A stretch of DNA of 64,000 nucleotides from Ligustrum vulgare. Lineage: Eukaryota; Streptophyta; Magnoliopsida; Lamiales; Oleaceae. The stretch spans positions 18,661,446-18,725,445 of the forward strand of contig OY743172.1 of NCBI GenBank assembly GCA_963555705.1, read 5' to 3'. A program made the translations under genes and the position numbers. The notes beneath the pieces were generated by a model. The model saw only the letters and a list, made by a program, of their open reading frames with translations. It made no database searches and was not told the DNA's origin. Below, piece after piece: positions 11,291 through 21,829 of this stretch. How positions within the stretch are numbered: the first letter of the stretch is position 1; each line of letters opens with the position of its first letter.

Positions 11291-11617
11291 ACCAGAGGGA
11301 AGAGGGGTGTATCATACTATATTATTTCTTAATAAAAAATGGTTCCCTTATTGGGATACAGATTTCATTATTTTATTCCTCTTAAAAGCCCTCTTTAACC
11401 CCTCGATTTTAGTTATATATATACTTTCATTCAAGATTCCTATTCATCATCTTTAAAGGACAAAAGAATACAATAAACCTAACCCTTCTGTTTGATGATT
11501 GGATTTTACTCACTATATATAATCTTCTAAATATCAGTGGAAACTGAATTCATGTAAGATTCTATCAATTGAGAAGGAAATATTCTCCTTAATGCTTATT
11601 TCAGGAATTATTTATTT

Positions 11618-11680
11618 AGGACGCTCCTACATGTACAGGGACTGTAATTGTATGTACAGCCTGTACAAGCAGCGTTTCCT
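11618..11680. repeat. Small imperfect inverted repeat
   Basis: The left arm AGGACGCT...TGTACAGG pairs with the right arm CCTGTACA...AGCGTTTCCT. It could be a short MITE or foldback remnant in the LBD upstream region. No TSD is clear. Confidence 0.35.
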
Positions 11681-11740
11681 ATTTGTTTAACTTTCAATCC
11701 GTCCTTCATGTAGAGACTTTCTTCATTTTTCATCATTAAC

Positions 11741-11746
11741 CCGACA
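11741..11746 (-). promoter_or_regulatory. Candidate auxin response element TGTCGG
   Basis: On the LBD strand this reads TGTCGG, a high-affinity ARF-binding hexamer in the literature, about 535 bp upstream of the ATG. A single hexamer occurs by chance quite often. It is listed because LBD16/29-type genes are known ARF targets. Confidence 0.25.
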
Positions 11747-12102
11747 TGGAGTCTGGTAAGACCTAAATTTTTTGATATATATATATATATATAATTGTTT
11801 CTTTTTACACATAGATTAAGAAAATGTAATTAATGTAGTTGGAAAATAATTTTTTTTTGTATATATTTTACTAATATATCCATACAATAAAATAAAAAAA
11901 TATGATTATTTTATATTTGTTGATAAAATGAATATTAAATAAGGATATATTAAAAAACTTAAAAATATCTAGATTTTTAATAAGGAAAGTAGCATATAAT
12001 TTGTGATACACAAATAAGGAATACTAGTCTAGCTATCTTCACGGGGAGTATATAATTAAAGTTAAAACAATTAATTTTATCTTTAAAGTAATACAAAAGG
12101 AG

Positions 12103-12333
12103 TGTTATAAAATATATTATAAATTAGGTATTAGGTAAAAGTTTGATTTGAATGACCAATTACTATTATGCCCCTGTAAAATTTACATATTACGATTGTA
12201 TCATTATCCACCCCTATAAATAAGGGCCTATACTCATTATGAATTACAATTGAATGAATGAGAAGAATTCTCCTCTCAAAATTCTCCATCTTTTCCTCTC
12301 TATAATTTTTGTTAAGATTTTGATAGTTTCACA
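12103..12333 (+). repeat. Copia-1 5' LTR
   Basis: 231 bp, with a TATA-type box CTATAAATA at 12214-12222. It matches 49503-49733. The following sequence, ACACGTTATCAGCACGAG, is not the usual initiator-Met PBS. Confidence 0.9.
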
Positions 12334-13284
12334 ACACGTTATCAGCACGAGCTTTTAACCAATTGAGCCTTGAATTTGAGTAATCTGAAGGAATTATGCT
12401 CTGCAGTTGCCTCTAGTAGGATCCTCTACATCAGAAACCTGATTATTACTAATCAAACACATACTTAAACCGAATTCCCGTGAAGAGATCATCCTTAGGC
12501 ATCTACTCAACTGTAAGTCTTCAAATTTATATCTTTGTAAGAATCAAATTCATTGATATTTCTCGATCTAGATTTCATAATCATTTTAAATATTTACGAT
12601 TTTTATTAAGTATACAATAATTCTGAAATTACTTATTTTTGAGTTGTCCATATTCATCCTTTTGAAATTATTGTTTATTGAAATTATTGCTTAATTATTT
12701 AGTAGTTTTATGTGCTTTAGAATCTCTTGAATTATTGTTTCTATGCATGATAAAATGATGTGTTAGTCAAAAAGTTAAAGTTAAAGATAAAGAAAAAGAG
12801 ATATAAATATAATATGTGATAATACAATATTAAATATTTTTTTTTCTTGTTTATATTTTTGTTTTAGTTTAACGATCTTTTTAATTACCAATATAATATC
12901 ATATTATGGAAACAATTAAATAACCATATTTGAATTAACTAAATTCGAATTATTATTGTACCCTTGCAAAACATTGAATTATTATAGATCTTGGATTCAT
13001 GGACTTTGGACTATTATAACATATGCTCTATTATGGATCTTGGACTTATGAACTTTGGACTATTATAATCTATGCTATATTATAGACCTTGAAATTATGC
13101 GCTGTGGATTGTTATGAACTTTGAACTTATGAGTTTATCATTCTAAATTAAAGTTAATTTATTAAAGTTATTTATCTTGATTTTATATGCACATTATATT
13201 CATATTATAACTTTATTATATTTGTTAGTCATTCATCAAAGAACTATATTTCTTAACTTGATTTTATTTTGTAGTCTTACATAC
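12334..13284 (+). other. Copia-1 leader with short tandem repeats
   Basis: Untranslated leader between the LTR and the gag ATG. At about 12975-13140 it carries roughly three degenerate copies of a 50-bp unit built on 'ATCTTGGACTTATGGACTTTGGACTATTATAA'-like text. The part from 12822 onward is duplicated at 13963-14383. Confidence 0.75.
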
Positions 13285-13962
13285 ATGGCCAATCTCACAA
13301 AATTAGAATTTACGGCTCTTGATATTTCTGGAAAGAACTATCTTTCATGGATCCTTGATGCTGATATACATCTTGAAGCTTTGCCTTGGGGATACCATAA
13401 AAGAAGAAAATACTGCATCCAATCAAGAAAAGGCCAAGGGAATGATCTTCCTTCGCCATCATCTTGATGAGGGATTAAATGCGGAATATCTTACAATCAA
13501 GGACCCTCTTGAATTGTGGAATAATTTGAAGGAAAGATATGACCATCAGAAGACAGTCATACTGCCAAGAGCTCGTTATACTTGGATGCATTTGAGGCTG
13601 CAAGATTCTAAATTAGTATCTGAGTATAATTCTGCATTGTTTAAAATAACTTCCACATTAAAATTATGCGGAGAAAAAGTTACTGAAGAAGATAAGTTAG
13701 AGAAAACTTTCTCTACTTTTCATGCCTCGAGTGTTATCTTGCAGCAACAATACAGGGAACGAGGCTTTAAAAAATATTCAGAACTGATATCATGTCTTCT
13801 AGTCGCTGAGCAAAATAATGAGCTCTTAATGAAAAATTACGAATCTCGACCAACCAGATCAGCTGCACTACCCGAAGCGAATAAAATTTCATATAATAAA
13901 CAAATACAAGACCATGGTCGCAGTTACAATCATGGTCGTAGTCGTGGCCGTGGTCGTGGCAA
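13285..13962 (+). pseudogene. Copia-1 gag, first (truncated) copy
   Basis: Starts MANLTKLEFTALDISGKNY, a gag of the UBN2/retrotran_gag_2 type. Compared with the second copy, two bases are missing near 13380, shifting the frame. The open frame then continues (WNNLKERYDHQ, LISCLLVAEQNNELL) to an Arg/Gly-rich tail. It is cut off before the zinc knuckle by the tandem-duplication junction at 13962. Confidence 0.85.
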
Positions 13963-14378
13963 TACAATATTAAATATTTATTTTTCTTCTTTTTTATATT
14001 TTTGTTTTAGTTTAACGATCTTTTTAATTATCAATATAATACCATATTATGGAAACAATTAAATAACCATATTTGAATTAACTAAATACGAATTATTATT
14101 GTACCCTTGCAAAACATTGAATTATTATGGATCTTGGACTCATGGACTTTGGACTATTATAACCTATGCTCTATTATGGATCTTGGACTTATGGACTATT
14201 ATAATCTATGCTATATTATAGACCTTGGAATTATGCACTGTGGATTGTTATGAACTTTGAACTTATGGGTTTATCACTCTAAATTAAAGATAATTTATTA
14301 AAGTTATTTATCTTGATTTTATATGCACATTATATTCATATTATAATTTTATTATATTTGTTAGTCATTCATCAAATA

Positions 14379-14383
14379 GCTAT
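14379..14383. repeat. TSD GCTAT, left copy, of the Tat gypsy element
   Basis: GCTAT precedes the LTR at 14384 and recurs at 35351-35355 after the other LTR. Copia-1 leader sequence resumes directly after it. Confidence 0.93.
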
Positions 14384-15054
14384 TGATCGGGCTTTTTTCA
14401 GTGATTGTCAAAATGGACCTATGAAATCCACCAAATCAGGTCGGCCCATCCGAGGCTCGGGTAGGCCTTATATCCCGGGCTTTGAGGGTCTCAACCGTCA
14501 AGCCTCTTTCTCTAGGTCGGGATGTATGGTCGGCCTTATTACCTCCCAGCCCAGAATTGCCCGATCAGTTCAGGCCTTGCATCCATAGTGGGGAATATGC
14601 CTGACCTTACCCGGCCACTTCAGGTTTCCGGATGTTCACCCTTATGGGATTTATTAATGGGCCACCTCCTTGGGCCCTTGGAATAAGACATAACCTATAA
14701 GGAGTCATCCTAAAAAAGAGGAAGTACAATTCTTATAAGATTAGAACTCCTCATAAAAGGTAAGTTTATGGCAATAAGGACTCCTTCTTAAAATAAAGGA
14801 AGTTATGGGCTATTCCAGCCCTATAAATACAGCTCCTTTACTCGCATAAATTCACTCACAATTCAATATGCTTTCCAGTTATATAATCTCTCTCTATCTT
14901 TTTCCAGAAAACTAATTCTCACACCAGATGGGCGACGGGGAGAATCCTCCTCGCCTTTTTTGCAGGTTATTCAAGCCGGGTTCATCAATCTCTTCCAGCA
15001 ATCAAAGTATCACCAGATCCTGCCACGTCAAGGTTAGAATTTTTGACAGCATCA
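14384..15054 (+). repeat. Tat gypsy 5' LTR
   Basis: 671 bp, from TGATCGGGC to GACAGCATCA. A TATA box CTATAAATAC lies near 14821. Its 3' part reads into a short open frame that continues into gag. Confidence 0.92.
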
Positions 15055-15056
15055 AT

Positions 15057-15073
15057 TGGCGCTGTCTGTGGGA
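15057..15073 (+). other. Tat gypsy primer-binding site region
   Basis: TGGCGCTGTCTGTGGGA, two bases after the LTR. The first bases, TGGCGC, match the 3' end of tRNA-Asp, but the rest departs from it. The tRNA identity is uncertain. Confidence 0.6.
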
Positions 15074-15089
15074 AGAGATACAATCAGCC

Positions 15090-15438
15090 ATGGTTAATAG
15101 ACGCCAAGCCCGTCCCTCCGAACCCACTAGTCAATCCATTCCGGCCAACACTTCAGCTGAGGATGATAATCCTCCACCTCTTGAAGATGTTGGGGAAGAA
15201 CAAAATCCAGAGGCAACTCCAGACAATGAACCTGTTAGTCGGGAAGATTTCAACGAACTTCAGCAGCAGCTCCGCGAACTTCGTCAAGCTCTTCAACAAC
15301 AGAACAGTCATCAAGCGCAGCCTGACCCGAACACTCCAGGCACAATTCCCAGGGAAGGTCTCCAGCCAGTTAACCCTATGGCTGACAACTCCCCGGGGAT
15401 AAGGGGTGCCCATCCCCTGACAGAAGGATCTGCCAACT
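15090..15438 (+). pseudogene. Tat gypsy gag, N-terminal part before the nested insertion
   Basis: ATG at 15090 (MVNRRQARPS) opens gag. It encodes a Pro/Glu/Gln-rich N-terminus with a Gln-rich coiled-coil-like stretch (ELQQQLRELRQALQQQN). The non-autonomous element inserted at 15439 splits the frame. The continuation (NLTQQELSRIIQEG) is found after the second TSD copy at 24390. Confidence 0.85.
15434..15438. repeat. TSD CAACT, left copy, of the non-autonomous element
   Basis: CAACT before the LTR start at 15439; exact copy at 24385-24389, from which the split gag frame resumes in register. Confidence 0.95.
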
Positions 15439-15734
15439 TGTAGCGACCAAGAATTTTTACGCGATTAATAATTATTTTAATAGAAAATCATGTCGCTACT
15501 ATTTCACCCATTTTTATTAAGTTAACGCCACGACGTATTCGTATAGCCAAGTCAAGAAATAATCGAGATCGTTCGATTTTAAATTAAATTCCGAATTTCT
15601 AAAAATATCTCCATTCTCTTGATTTAAAGTATATTAAGTCTAAGTACTTAATTCAATGTTATCCCAATATTTATTTGTACAAAAATTACTTTTATTATTT
15701 AAATTAAGAAAATATATGCAAGCATGAGAGGTTC

Positions 15735-16215
15735 CATTATATATAATAATTATGAGAATCTTAATTTAATAAATATGGAAAAGTATATAAATGGTTGATA
15801 GATTCCATTATATGTAATCATGAAGAGCATAATATTTGTATAAATATGGAAAAGTATATGAATGAATTATATACTCCATTATATATAATCATGAAGAGCA
15901 TAATATTTGTATAAATATGGAAAAGTATATGAATGATTGATAAGACTCCATTATATGTAATCATGAAGAGCATAATATTTGTATAAATATGGAAAAGTAT
16001 ATGAATGAATTATATACTCCATTATATATAATCATGAAGAGCATAATATTTGTATAAATATGGAAAAGTATATGAATGATTGATAAGACTCCATTATATG
16101 TAATCATGAAGAGCATAATATTTGTATAAATATGGAAAAGTATATGAATGATTTATATACTCCATTATATATAATCATGAAGAGCATATTATTTGTATAA
16201 ATATGGAAAAGTATA
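15735..16215 (+). repeat. 71/72-bp minisatellite in LTR
   Basis: About 6.5 copies of a unit beginning TCCATTATATRTAATCATG. Two variants alternate, ending GAATTATATAC (71 bp) and GATTGATAAGAC (72 bp). The true period is therefore a dimer of about 143 bp. Confidence 0.9.
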
Positions 16216-16446
16216 TGAATGGTGCTTTACTTTAAGAAAAGGATGTGTTAAAATTAATAGAATTGAATGATTATGTTTACAATATGCCAACTTTATAAAT
16301 CTATTTAAACCCATCTCTTTTACACACAACTCTACACATATACACTTATTTCCAACCTCTTGACAAAATCCACAAGTAAGAGAAATTCAAGGTGGTCAAG
16401 AAAGTTTTGGTCCATTTACTACTACACTTCATTTTAATCTTTTAAA

Positions 16447-17870
16447 AGGTAAGTATATCTTATGTTTTTATGAAAATTAAGTATGTTGTTATGAAATGTA
16501 AGTATATCTTATGTTTTTATGAAAATTAAGTATGTTGTTATGAAATGTAAGTATATCTTATGTTTTTATGAAAATTAAGTATGTTGTTATGAAATGTAAG
16601 TATATCTTATGTTTTTATGAAAATTAAGTATGTTGTTATGAAATGTAAGTATATCTTATGTTTTTATGAAAATTAAGTATGTTGTTATGAAATGTAAGTA
16701 TATCTTATGTTTTTATGAAAATTAAGTATGTTGTTATGAAATGTAAGTATATCTTATGTTTTTATGAAAATTAAGTATGTTGTTATGAAATGTAAGTATA
16801 TCTTATGTTTTTATGAAAATTAAGTATGTTGTTATGAAATGTAAGTATATCTTATGTTTTTATGAAAAGTAAGTATGTTTTTATGAAAGGTAAATATACC
16901 TTATGTTTTTATGAAAAGTAAGTATGTTTTTATGAAAGGTATTACCTTATGTTTTTATGAAAAGTAAGTATGTTTTTATGACAAGTAAGTATATCTTATG
17001 TTTTTATGAAAAGTAAGTATGTTTTTATGAAAGGTAAATACACCTTATGTTTTTATGAAAAGTAAGTATGTTTTTATGACAAGTAAGTATATCTTATGTT
17101 TTTATGAAAAGTAAGTATGTTTTTATGAAAGGTAAATACACCTTATGTTTTTATGAAAAGTAAGTATGTTTTTATGACAAGTAAGTATATCTTATATTTT
17201 TATGAAAAGTAAGTATGTTTTTATGAAAGGTAAATACACCTTATGTTTTTATGAAAAGTAAGTATGTTTTTATGACAAGTAAGTATATCTTATGTTTTTA
17301 TGAAAAGTAAGTATGTTTTTATGAAAGGTAAATACACCTTATGTTTTTATGAAAAGTAAGTATGTTTTTATGACAAGTAAGTATATCTTATGTTTTTATG
17401 AAAAGTAAGTATGTTTTTATGAAAGGTAAATACACCTTATGTTTTTATGAAAAGTAAGTATGTTTTTATGACAAGTAAGTATATCTTATGTTTTTATGAA
17501 AAGTAAGTATGTTTTTATGAAAGGTAAATACACCTTATGTTTTTATGAAAAGTAAGTATGTTTTTATGACAAGTAAGTATATCTTATGTTTTTATGAAAA
17601 GTAAGTATGTTTTTATGAAAGGTAAATACACCTTATGTTTTTATGAAAAGTAAGTATGTTTTTATGACAAGTAAGTATATCTTATGTTTTTATGAAAAGT
17701 AAGTATGTTTTTATGAAAGGTAAATACACCTTATGTTTTTATGAAAAGTAAGTATGTTTTTATGACAAGTAAATATATCTTATGTTTTTTATGAAAAGTA
17801 AGTATGTTTTTATGAAAGGTAAATACACCTTATGTTTTTATGAAAAGTAAGTATATCTTATGTTTTTATG
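16447..17870 (+). repeat. 49-bp and 98-bp minisatellites rich in GTAAGTAT
   Basis: From 16447 the unit is 49 bp (GTAAGTATATCTTATGTTTT onward), about eight copies. From about 16867 the period doubles to 98 bp as two diverged 49-bp halves, about ten copies. Nearly every half contains GTAAGTAT or a one-base variant. The same array, shorter, is in the 3' LTR (22843-23870). Confidence 0.9.
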
Positions 17871-18386
17871 AAAATGTTTGGATCATTGCTATGAAATCAA
17901 TCTCACAAGATTGTTATGGGTTCCATATGATATGTTTATGATTATGCTAAGGGGACCGGAGTTTAGTAGCGCTACACATAAGAATTCTTGCCATTTAAGT
18001 TCGGTAAAATTCTTGTGTCTCCCTATGTTTATGAGTATTTCGATCCTATCCTATGTTATGATGAAAATGATCCATATGCTTTCAAAAGAAAATTTATGCT
18101 TGGTATACTTACTGAGATTTTATAAATCTCACTCCACGATATTTACCATTTTCAGATAATTGAAGGTTCAAGGCGGTCAACATGGAAGTGGCAAAAGTGG
18201 TTAAGATTGATGAGATAATTATGTTGAACTTTATGTAAGAAAATTATGTTCTATTTTTATTCACAAATAAAATTATGGGATTCTAATTATTCTTTTGAAT
18301 AATTTTACATTTCTATTTAAGTCTCGATAATATGATATGAGTCACTTTTAGTGGCACTCGAATGGTCGAGAATTCGGGTCGTCACA

Positions 18387-18443
18387 GTTGGTATCAGAGC
18401 CAAGAGTTTTAAAAACGATTCTGTAGATTTTTGAAATTTTATT

Positions 18444-18479
<36 letters not shown>

Positions 18480-20200
18480 ATTCACGTGAACAGTAAAACG
18501 ACGTGCTATTCATGATGAACAGTGAACGAAATCACTATTCATTAAAAAAAAAAAAACATATTTGAATTTTCACATGTCAAGTATGTTTATGATTTTGAAA
18601 AGTATGATGAAATTTGATGTGCGAATTTCAAGGACAAAATTCATTTTAAGCAAGGGAGTTTGTAATGTCCTAAAAATTTTATGGAATATAATTAGTTAGT
18701 GATATGATGTTTATATTGATGTCTTTGATAAATTTCTAGAAGTTCGGGGACTAAAGGAAAAATAAGATTTGACGATAAATTTTATTTGGGTTAAGTTATT
18801 AATTATTGATGGGGAGATAATTACTATATCGATATTGGATTTGTTTTGAAGACTGTGATTAATTAGGAATTATGATTCAAGAAAATGTTGATTTGGATAC
18901 AACCACATTAAATTATTGTTGATTAAAGGAAAATAAGATTATATGAAATATTTTAACTCATCACTCTACTATGTCACTCTCCACGTATTGACTCTTCGAA
19001 CCAGGTATGTTATATGCTTTGCAAGTCATTTACGATTTTATTAAGACATGTTAAGTATGAAATCTTCATATGTTATGAATCTTTATGTGTTACACATAAT
19101 ATACATGTCAAGTATGATATAAATTGATAGAAGACTCAATTTTTTTATTCTTTTCAAAGTAGAATCATGAGACATAGAGGATATTGATATGAATTTTGGT
19201 TCATATTAAGCTTAGTAAGATTGACTCAATTAGAAATTAAGTTGGGTTGTAACTTTGGCCCAAAATATATGGAATAATATATTAAACAAACAAAATTGAT
19301 AATGAATTGTACAATAATTTATCCCTTTATCACTACCTTTGTGTAAAAACAAGGGAAAAACTGTGGATGGTTATTAGTACTTCCTCTTCAAGTTTCAATT
19401 TTCGGTTCAATAATTTATCCCTTTATCACTACCTTTGCTTAAAAGCAAGGAAAAACTGTGGATGATTATTGGTACCACTCTTCAAGTTTCAATTTTGAAA
19501 AAAAAAAAAAAATATGATTTACGAATGATTTTCAAAATAATCTTTGTCGTCAAGTTTAGAAATGATGAGTCCTAAATGGACTTTGCATAATTGATTTTAG
19601 ACATGGCACTAAGTATGAGAAGTCAACAGAAAGGACTAGATAATATTTTCGAATTATTCATCGTTTAGATTAAACGAGAAATAGAAAGTCAGTTTTATGA
19701 AGTTATGATGAGATGTTGAGATTATAAGTGATATGATTTTATTGAGATTTTTATGAGAAGAATTATGAAGTTGGAGATTTAAAGTTTAGGCTCTTAATTA
19801 TTGAGAAATAAGGACTTGATATGGTGATATTAGAAATTATGATTTGAAATTTCTATGTTGAGGAATTATGAATTGATTTTCTGGAATATTTATGATGATA
19901 TTGAAGTTTGATGAAATTGTGATCAAATGTACAATTAGTTATTATTGTGAGTTATGAAGTATGCTTACGATTTGGATAAGTCCAAATTTCAAAGGAAAAC
20001 TCTGCCTAGAATTTTATCGTTTGGAGTTAAGAGCATAGTATGGTATGCAATCACTAAGAGAATTGAAGTTAGACATACAAGTTCATTTACATCACAAACG
20101 AGATTTAGTAGATGATAACAGAGATATTATTATTTTCTCATAAGGAGAACACACAAGAGTCACCCTAGAAAGGAAATACATGAAAACACGCAAAAGCAAA
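18387..20200 (+). other. Non-coding interior of the non-autonomous element (5' part)
   Basis: Begins with the PBS TGGTATCAGAGC (18389-18400). It contains a poly-A run (18449-18477) and a second shorter one (18545-18556). Near 18628-18665 there is text like the 3' end of a chromovirus: TTTCAAGGACAAAATTC, a purine tract, then TGTAATGTCC, as if an older PPT-LTR junction were buried here. A roughly 70-bp duplicated stretch lies at 19311-19380 and 19407-19470. No open frame of note. Confidence 0.55.
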
Positions 20201-20224
20201 AGAAAGCAACATGGGAAATTCCTC

Positions 20225-20445
20225 AAATTGAGAGATGTGTTTCCGGAGTAGCCGTATCCTACCACCTCTGACCTTTTGAGGAAATAAAGAAACCTTCAAA
20301 AAGGTGTGTTTCGAGAGTAAGAATACTCCGTAATCTACCACCTGGAACCTTTGAGGTACACACAAGATTTAAACATTAAGGAAAATCCTAGGAAATTAGA
20401 GGGGTGTCTCGAGAGTAAGAATACTCCGTACTCTACCCCCACCTA
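20225..20445. repeat. Three degenerate copies of a short repeat
   Basis: Text like 'CGAGAGTAAGAATACTCCGT' followed by 'CTACCACC' recurs near 20238-20270, 20303-20342 and 20405-20443. The repeats lie immediately beyond the stop codon of the LOG-like fragment (20455). Function unknown. Confidence 0.6.
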
Positions 20446-20454
20446 TTCTAAGAT

Positions 20455-20841
20455 TCATAAAGTTAAGTTTACATTAACCGGACTCCATTTTCGCTTGATT
20501 CCCCTTCCTTGCGACCAATCTATCTTAACCCCTGCTGGATCTTGTATTGAGATATATGACTGCAGCTTATCCAGTAGTTCATCAATAGTAGGAGCAGAAA
20601 TAAGAAGCCTTCTGGAAAATGGAGAGATGAATCCCTGTTCCACAGCATAATCAAGAAAGGTTAACAAGCCATCAAAGAAATTGTTAACATTCAAAAGCCC
20701 AATAGGCTTAGTATGGAGACCTAGTTGAGCCCACGAGGTAATGTTAAAGATTTCTTCTAAGGTACCAAAACCTCCGGGTAGGGCTATAAAGCCATCAGCA
20801 ACCTCAATCTTTCGAGTCTTATTCGATAAATTTTCCTCAGA
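20455..20841 (-). pseudogene. LOG-like (cytokinin phosphoribohydrolase family) C-terminal fragment captured in the retroelement
   Basis: The minus frame is open from 20841 to a TGA at 20455-20457. It shows the signature of the LOG / lysine-decarboxylase-like Rossmann-fold family: ADGFIALPGGFGTLEEIF (about 20799-20746), containing the PGGxGTxxE nucleotide-binding motif. WAQLGLHTKPIGLLNV follows, then FDGLLTFLDYAVEQGFISP and SAPTIDELLDKLQSY. Plant LOG enzymes release active cytokinin bases from their nucleotides. The N-terminal half is absent, with a TGA just upstream at 20842-20844, so no active enzyme is expected. About 365 bp of continuous homology without an intron suggests capture from a spliced transcript. 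It lies antisense to the element. Family membership is confident; the donor gene is unknown. Confidence 0.85.
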
Positions 20842-20844
20842 TCA

Positions 20845-21829
20845 TTCATTGGAAGACTGGAATAATACTTGCGAATGTTTGTAAGAATGATATCCATGTT
20901 TTTGATGGATCTAACCTCTTCCCAGCATGAACTATTTAAAAGCATTAAGGATCGGAGGGAATCCGCGTGATATTGATTCCAGCAAGAAAGCGCGGAATAG
21001 AATAATGGAAAAGAGGGAACAAGGGTTTATGCGCCGTTTACTTTCTTGATAAAAGGAAGATTTGATGATGACGGGATTTGAGATATGGAATATTTTCTTG
21101 GATTTTGGGTACTGATATTTTGATATAATAATCAAGGTATAGAAATAATACGAGGATACGTGAAAGTGAAATAAGGACTGTATTGAATCAGGATTAATAA
21201 GTTTGTGCAAGTGAAAGGAATACCTTACGGGAAATGTTATGATATTTGAGTTAAGAATTTTAATTATTTGGGAGATATTTGTTTATTGAATTTTGCAGAA
21301 ATTTTGGGTTACAAATATTGGAAAGATAAACTGATGATTATGTTGATATGTGAATAACATGTTTGGGTATATTACATAGAGAATATTCAGGTAATCGTTT
21401 TATTTACTTTGGGATATTTGGTGATAAGAAGAAATGACTAATTATTATGGTATGATATGTTAGTAAAGATTTATTGAAATTTTAGAGATATTAATACGAA
21501 TATTTGAGGTTACATGATACGATGATAAGTGACAGGTTACATGAGTACTACAAGATATGATGAAATATCACATACGATTGGGAATTTTCATTTTGATTCA
21601 GAAGAATTTATGAGTAGACATATGTCTATTATTGATAGAAAAGTTCATGTCTTAAGAAAACAAATTGATGCATTTAGTCAAAGTCCAGTGGGTTAAATAT
21701 GGTTGGGTTAAATATGGTAGCGATGATGCTACATAAGAAGAAGAAGAAGAGATTCTGATTAAGTGTTCAGAAATCATAAGATCAAGTAAGATTAATTTCG
21801 AGGACGAAATTATTTTAAGGGGGTAAGTT
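20845..21829 (+). other. Non-autonomous element 3' interior with a possible pol relic and PPT
   Basis: AT-rich, no long frame. From about 21620 the plus strand contains fragments that read like the degraded tail of a chromovirus integrase/chromodomain: GATAGAAAAGTTCATGTC, then GATGATGCTACA, then AATTTCGAGGACGAAATT, the last being very common just before chromovirus PPTs. The PPT itself is TTTTAAGGGGGTAAGT (about 21813-21828), next to the LTR at 21830. Confidence 0.5.

Larger units (their letters stand above)
11207..12102. other. LBD upstream intergenic region
   Basis: About 900 bp between the LBD start codon and the left LTR of copia-1. It contains a TATA box, a TGTCGG hexamer, a small inverted repeat (11618-11680), a TA microsatellite at 11778-11792 and AT-rich DNA. 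No gene is recognisable. Confidence 0.6.
12822..14383 (+). repeat. Tandem duplication of copia-1 leader plus gag
   Basis: Sequence from 12822 (AATACAATATTAAATATT) through leader and gag to 13962 is followed directly by a second copy of the same leader from 13963. That copy runs into the second gag at 35393, beyond the gypsy insertion. The unit is about 1.14 kb. At the junction gag text GTCGTGGC meets AATACAATA, with AATA shared by both partners. Confidence 0.85.
15439..18386 (+). repeat. Non-autonomous element, 5' LTR with three minisatellite blocks
   Basis: 2948 bp. A unique start is followed by a 71/72-bp tandem array (about 15735-16215), a 49-bp array (about 16447-16866) and a 98-bp array (about 16867-17860). 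A unique 3' part of about 520 bp ends at GTCGTCACA. Confidence 0.92.

Noticed and set aside
12091..12102. Purine run before the copia-1 left LTR as a PPT of an earlier tandem element
   Set aside because: The upstream sequence does not resemble the copia-1 3' region at 49161-49500, so a preceding copy is not supported.
15735..17870. Regular repeats that could suggest a CRISPR array
   Set aside because: Units are head-to-tail with no unique spacers, lie in an LTR, and the genome is a plant; they are minisatellites.
17878..18159. 93-aa frame repeated at 23876-24157 and, in part, at 36488-36790
   Set aside because: It is the unique 3' part of one LTR family. It looks unlike a globular protein, and conservation follows LTR identity.
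20351..20650. 99-aa plus-strand frame
   Set aside because: It overlaps the LOG-like fragment on the opposite strand, which has a clear family signature; the plus frame is a shadow.
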